Origin: Oscillatoriales cyanobacterium
Lineage (GTDB): Bacteria; Cyanobacteriota; Cyanobacteriia; Cyanobacteriales; Laspinemataceae
NCBI GenBank assembly: GCA_011390955.1
Contig: JAABRM010000007.1
Span: 1 to 64,000, forward strand
Direction: 5' to 3'
DNA: 64,000 nucleotides
Every line of letters begins with the position of its first letter. Position 1 is the stretch's first letter. The translations under genes were made by a program, and so were the position numbers. The notes beneath the pieces were generated by a model. It ran no database searches, was not told where the DNA came from, and saw only the letters and a program-made list of their open reading frames with translations. Shown here one piece after another: positions 62,926 to 64,000 of this stretch.

Positions 62926-64000
62926 TTATAGCTTAATGTATTCTTGAAATATCCGGTTGATTTGAAACAATCCTCGCCCCCTCTCTGATATTTTTTCGAC
63001 TAAGCCCCGTCTGCCTAAAGATTGCATAGCTTCGGTTAATTCTGATTTGGAAAATTCCCGTAATCCAGATGCTTGAGAAATATCTACCGCTTCATTCTGG
63101 CTGGCTAACCAGGATATCACTTTTTGCTCTAACTTTGATAATCGCTCTAAGTGGTATGCTAAAATTGGTTTTAAGTCGCCGATAAATATCTCCTCTCTCT
63201 GCCCCCCTTTTTTAAGGGGGGGTTGGGGGGGATCTCCTAAAAATAAGGAAACGCTACCATCAAATAGTTCTAATATCGTTGAGGCGATGATATTTAACCA
63301 GGTGGGATGACCTTGATAGAGGTTGATTAATTCTGGCCATTTTTCTGAGTCGGTTAATCCGTGTTCTTTCAAAATTTCTTCAGCATCGGATTCTAATCCT
63401 TTGAGGTTTAAGGTGCGGGTGGATTGTTTTTCTGCTGCTAAGGTAGCAATTTCTCTGGGTTTTTCCCAACTCAGGAGAATCACGCAACTTTGATGATGGT
63501 TTTTGGCGATTTGTTGCCAGAATTGGCCATATTCTTTATGTTCGGTTAAGTATTGACCGGCTAATTCACCGCTTTGAAAAAGATTTTGCAGGTCATCGAG
63601 GATGACTAAACAGCGCGAGTTACGAAAGTAATCAATTATTGTCGGTAATGGGGGCGGTTGGGACTGGGCAAAAAATTGTTGCAGTTGGTTTTTTAGGGAG
63701 GAAAGGGTGGGAGTTTCTGTGAGACTTCGCCAAATAATATAGTCAAATTCAGGCTTGATTTGTTCGATGAGTTGCCTGGTTAGTAAGCTTTTGCCAATGC
63801 CACTTAATCCATAGATGGTGATTAAGCGGATCTGGTCTTGTAAGATCCACTGTTTGAGGGTATTTAGTTCGGTGGTGCGGTTGTAAAATTCCGTGAGGTC
63901 TGGGGCGTCGGTTAAGTCAATAATGGGTGAAGAATTTTGGGTGGGGGAAGAGTCGGGGGAAGAGTTAGGGGAAGAGTCAGGAGAAGAGGGCGATCGCTGT
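62926..64000 (-). CDS. NB-ARC-type ATPase, partial
   Basis: At least 358 residues; the N-terminus lies beyond the right edge. The frame is open without a stop from 64000. A Ser/Pro/Asp-rich linker precedes EFYNRTTELNTLKQWI. Walker A is GLSGIGKS (about 63805-63782), Walker B is CLVILDDLQNL, and the helical and winged-helix parts typical of NB-ARC follow (LSKLEQKVISWLAS). A REP-like GATCCCCCC palindrome is inserted in frame near 63195-63235 and encodes GDPPQPPLKKGGQ. NB-ARC proteins are STAND switches that often carry WD40 or TPR sensors. Here the C-terminus ends soon after the winged helix. An ATG-like start at 63483 is only an internal GTG. Confidence 0.8.
   Translation of the reverse strand, partial: QRSPSSPDSSPNSSPDSSPTQNSSPIIDLTDAPDLTEFYNRTTELNTLKQWILQDQIRLITIYGLSGIGKSLLTRQLIEQIKPEFDYIIWRSLTETPTLSSLKNQLQQFFAQSQPPPLPTIIDYFRNSRCLVILDDLQNLFQSGELAGQYLTEHKEYGQFWQQIAKNHHQSCVILLSWEKPREIATLAAEKQSTRTLNLKGLESDAEEILKEHGLTDSEKWPELINLYQGHPTWLNIIASTILELFDGSVSLFLGDPPQPPLKKGGQREEIFIGDLKPILAYHLERLSKLEQKVISWLASQNEAVDISQASGLREFSKSELTEAMQSLGRRGLVEKISERGRGLFQINRIFQEYIKL

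Overview
The window is chromosomal DNA of a cyanobacterium, most likely a filamentous, non-heterocystous one (Oscillatoriales-like; this placement is an inference). The psbA gene for photosystem II D1, the bidirectional hoxEFUYH hydrogenase, hybrid cluster protein, the very frequent HIP1 octamer GCGATCGC, and the many short palindromic and heptamer-type interspersed repeats all point that way.

Left part (1-20.4 kb): an ArsR-type regulator, a SulP anion transporter and a Tat-exported beta-carbonic-anhydrase-like protein form a probable inorganic-carbon or anion module. On the minus strand follow ffh-rpsP-khpA, a terminator, and phoH. Next are a large two-partner-secretion exoprotein, bioF, a MazF-type toxin pair, an SLH-type lipoprotein, a B12-binding radical SAM protein, a YdcF-family protein, tRNA-Glu(UUC) and dusA.

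Middle (20.4-31 kb): one very large CRISPR array. I count 139 intact 37-nt repeats plus one eroded repeat, and no cas gene anywhere in the window. It contains an exact tandem duplication of nine repeat-spacer units, a clade of variant repeats near the distal end, two spacers that overlap the same target, and a final repeat that supplies the stop codon of a convergent membrane-protein gene.

31-39.2 kb: hisH, a pyroglutamyl-peptidase-like gene, a circularly permuted ATP-grasp / alpha-E pair preceded by a possible structured leader, ppk1, and a 58-residue small protein.

39.5-50.5 kb is accessory: a membrane NACHT NTPase, a Uma2-family nuclease, two toxin-antitoxin pairs, TPR genes, and a three-gene unit made of a HEAT-repeat CHAT protease, a small acidic protein and a protein with two C-terminal membrane helices. 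This last unit is the best candidate for an undescribed defence or cell-death system.

Right part (51-64 kb): hcp with a Crp/FNR-type palindrome placed as a class II activator site, the complete hox operon, psbA (Glu130 form), then a second candidate defence module (AAA/ABC-type ATPase overlapping a TOPRIM protein), a frameshifted HicB-like gene, and an NB-ARC ATPase that runs off the right edge.

Dispersed repeats are unusually active here. At least two small inverted-repeat elements and several REP-like palindromes lie between genes, and some have become part of coding sequence (both ends of dusA, the NB-ARC gene, the gene at the end of the CRISPR array).
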